In this document: piece by piece, positions 62,613 through 64,000 of the stretch
Layout: the number at the start of each line of letters is the position of its first letter
Numbering within the stretch: the stretch's first letter is position 1
DNA from: CATOSP01 sp965204715
Lineage (GTDB): Bacteria; Chloroflexota; Dehalococcoidia; Lucifugimonadales; UBA3495
Assembly: GCA_965204715.1 (NCBI GenBank)
Contig: OZ242009.1
Coordinates: 372,001-436,000 of the forward strand
Reading direction: 5' to 3'
DNA: 64,000 bases
The notes under the pieces: model-generated
The model's database searches: none
What the model saw: only the letters and a program-made list of their open reading frames with translations
What the model was told of the DNA's origin: nothing
Program-made: the position numbers and the translations under genes

Positions 62613-63293
62613 CTAGCCCTGGTCCCGGAAGCGGAACTCCCGAAGATCGTCGGGGATGATCAGCTTCGCCTCGGTCAACTCCTGGATCTCCTCTGGATTC
62701 CAGCCCGGCGCGTGCTCCCGGAGCACAATACCTTCTGGGGTCATCTCGAACAGGCCCAGATCGGTGACCAGCATCTTCACCACTCCGGGAGCGGTGATGG
62801 GCAACCTGCATCGGCTCAGCACCCGGGGCGTGCCGTCCCGTTGAGTGTGCTCCATTGCGATGAACACCCGCTTGGCGCAGGCCGCGAGGTCCATTGCCCC
62901 GCCGATGCCCCCACCCTTGCGGGTGGGAATCCGCCAGTTGGCGAAGTCCCCATTCTCGGACACTTCATAGGCGCCCATTACGGTCACGTCCACCATGCCC
63001 CCCCTGATGATTCCGAAGGAGTCGGCGTGGTGTACGATGGACATCAACGGCCCCTGGGTCACGAACTGCCCACCGGCGTTGACCAAGTGCCTGTCCTCAT
63101 TCCCCTCAGTGGCGATGGGGCCATAGCCGATGACGCCATTCTCCGAGTGGGTGATGATGAACTTGTCGGGGTCAACGTAGTTGGAGCAGAGGGTGGGCAT
63201 ACCCACGCCCAAGTTCACGATCCATCCATCCTGGAATTCCATCGCCAGACGGTCGCACATAGACTGCCGGTCCAACTTCTGCTTTTCCGCCAT
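62613..63293 (-). CDS. CoA-transferase subunit B (3-oxoacid type)
   Basis: 226 residues from ATG 63293 with GGAGGAAT ahead. LGVGMPTLCSNYV, THSENGVIGYGPIA with the catalytic Glu in the SENG motif, MGAYEVSENGDFANWRIPTR, GGGIGGAMDLAACAKRVFI and a tail ending DDLREFRFRDQG mark the beta subunit of succinyl-CoA:3-ketoacid (family I) CoA-transferases. Moves CoA between carboxylic acids, e.g. for ketone or organic acid use. Its subunit A is cut at the window edge at 63820, with a small gene in between. Confidence 0.92.
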   Translation of the reverse strand: MAEKQKLDRQSMCDRLAMEFQDGWIVNLGVGMPTLCSNYVDPDKFIITHSENGVIGYGPIATEGNEDRHLVNAGGQFVTQGPLMSIVHHADSFGIIRGGMVDVTVMGAYEVSENGDFANWRIPTRKGGGIGGAMDLAACAKRVFIAMEHTQRDGTPRVLSRCRLPITAPGVVKMLVTDLGLFEMTPEGIVLREHAPGWNPEEIQELTEAKLIIPDDLREFRFRDQG

Positions 63294-63357
63294 CAGATTC
63301 CTCCGGTGTAAATGTTGGTAGCTATGCCCTGACATCGCATAGGAGATCTAGCGAAAT

Positions 63358-63723
63358 TCAGCCCTGCATTGGCAGGGACAGCACCCGCTCCACAAAATCA
63401 TGGACTATCGGACGGTCAAGCTCATATTCGCTCTCATCCATGAAATCGTTGTAGAAGTTACGATGGAACTTATCGGCGATATGGAACCCTAGCCTGATGT
63501 CAGGGTCTCCATATTCCCTGGCCAGCTTCTCTGCGTGAAACCTCAACGCCCTGTGCGAATTGCCGGAAATTCCCCGCTCCTGCCTAGCTGCCATCAGCGC
63601 ATGGGCAGCGGCTCCCCACAGCTTTTCGGAAGCTTGCAGATGGTCTCCGGCGTCAAACTCCCGGTCTGAGGCTTTCAGGAATTCCCGCGCCGTCTGAGCG
63701 TGTTCCTGGGTCAGCAAGCCCAT
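63358..63723 (-). CDS. PaREP1/HEPN-like small helical protein
   Basis: 121 residues from ATG 63723. TAREFLKASDREFDAGDHLQ followed by ASEKLWGAAAHALMAARQER, clearly related to the protein at 38656 (shared SEKLWGAA and KFHxNFYxDF blocks). A longer frame from 63807 overlaps the end of the subunit A gene region. It lies between the two CoA-transferase subunit genes, which are normally adjacent, so it was probably inserted there. Function unknown. Confidence 0.78.
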   Translation of the reverse strand: MGLLTQEHAQTAREFLKASDREFDAGDHLQASEKLWGAAAHALMAARQERGISGNSHRALRFHAEKLAREYGDPDIRLGFHIADKFHRNFYNDFMDESEYELDRPIVHDFVERVLSLPMQG

Positions 63724-63819
63724 CTCCAACGAAATCTGCGCAAATTTGACCGTAACGGTGTGATAGCCTGTGTGTTGGCGGCCAGTAGCTGGATTGTCCC
63801 CAGTCACCAGCCACCCGCA

Positions 63820-64000
63820 TCACTCCCAAATTCCGTCCTCGGGAATTTTCACCAGCCGGTTAACGTAAATCCCCGGCACGTGAATCTTGTCCGGGTCCAG
63901 CTCTCCCACCGGCAGAATGGCGTCTTCCACCTCTACAATAGTGGTCTTGGCGGCCATCGCCATGATGGGGTTGAAGTTGCGCTGGGTGAGCCGGAACTGG
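63820..64000 (-). CDS. CoA-transferase subunit A (3' end only)
   Basis: The last 59 residues of the alpha subunit: NFNPIMAMAAKTTIVEVEDA, ILPVGELDPDKIHVPGIYVN and RLVKIPEDGIWE, then the stop at 63822-63820. The gene begins beyond the window. Order A then B in the direction of transcription, interrupted by the PaREP1-like gene. Confidence 0.9.
   Translation of the reverse strand, partial: QFRLTQRNFNPIMAMAAKTTIVEVEDAILPVGELDPDKIHVPGIYVNRLVKIPEDGIWE

Overview
The window is about 64 kb of GC-rich chromosome (roughly 60-65% GC by eye) from a bacterium. The gene content fits an uncultured Chloroflexota lineage of the Dehalococcoidia/SAR202 type: very large FtsX-type permeases, a luciferase-like flavin oxidoreductase, two acyl-CoA dehydrogenases, a CoA-transferase, a lone xanthine-dehydrogenase-type large subunit, a UPF0182 membrane protein and a 5S rRNA gene standing apart from 16S and 23S. 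The phylum is inferred from gene families and was not tested by phylogeny. It looks like normal chromosome scattered with small accessory genes, dispersed palindromic repeats and several decaying genes.

Layout. Bases 1-4200: an MBL-fold hydrolase cut by the window edge, a pentapeptide-repeat potassium-channel protein, an NAD-dependent epimerase and a MEMO1-family protein. Bases 4351-4602: tRNA-Arg(CCG) and tRNA-Pro(UGG). Bases 4900-13530: a tandem duplication of a peptide-type ABC import operon (lipoprotein binding protein plus two permeases, twice). Both copies keep the same promoter layout, a stem-loop after the binding-protein gene and a terminator; neither has an ATPase gene. Bases 13787-24324: a molybdenum hydroxylase large subunit, then arginine genes argJ, argB (frameshifted as written), argD and argG, interrupted by a UPF0182 gene and a HicBA toxin-antitoxin remnant whose broken hicA runs in frame into argG.

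Bases 24445-28292: an aspartate-type aminotransferase, an acyl-CoA dehydrogenase, a HIT hydrolase, a YqeK-like HD hydrolase and a small gene with an in-frame TGA followed by a bacterial-SECIS-like hairpin. This last is a candidate selenoprotein and the most interesting single item. Bases 28390-30249 are an AT-richer patch with two lipoproteins and a Cys-rich helix-turn-helix protein. Bases 30424-37401 hold an acyl-CoA dehydrogenase, an AsnC-type RAM-domain protein, rsmG, the orphan 5S rRNA, clpC and radA.

Bases 37398-48452: a TPR protein, moaE/moaD, a corrinoid-activating (RACE-type) protein, a gamma-glutamyltransferase, a Fur-family regulator, a VOC protein, queA, folD and small hypothetical genes. 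Bases 48775-60001: a luciferase-like oxidoreductase, two retropepsin-like proteins (one lacking its catalytic triplet) and a four-gene MacB/FtsX-type ABC system. Bases 60388-64000: an SDR, an Nmad3-like remnant, another retropepsin-like gene, an Smr-domain protein and the two subunits of a CoA-transferase, split by a PaREP1-like gene; subunit A is cut by the window edge.

How the genes work together. Arginine synthesis (argJ, B, D, G), tRNA and ribosome maturation (queA, rsmG, tRNAs, 5S), molybdenum cofactor (moaD/E) with a Mo-hydroxylase, one-carbon metabolism (folD, corrinoid activation), fatty or organic acid CoA metabolism, and peptide or opine uptake (duplicated importer, gamma-glutamyltransferase) suggest an organoheterotroph using peptides and carboxylic acids.
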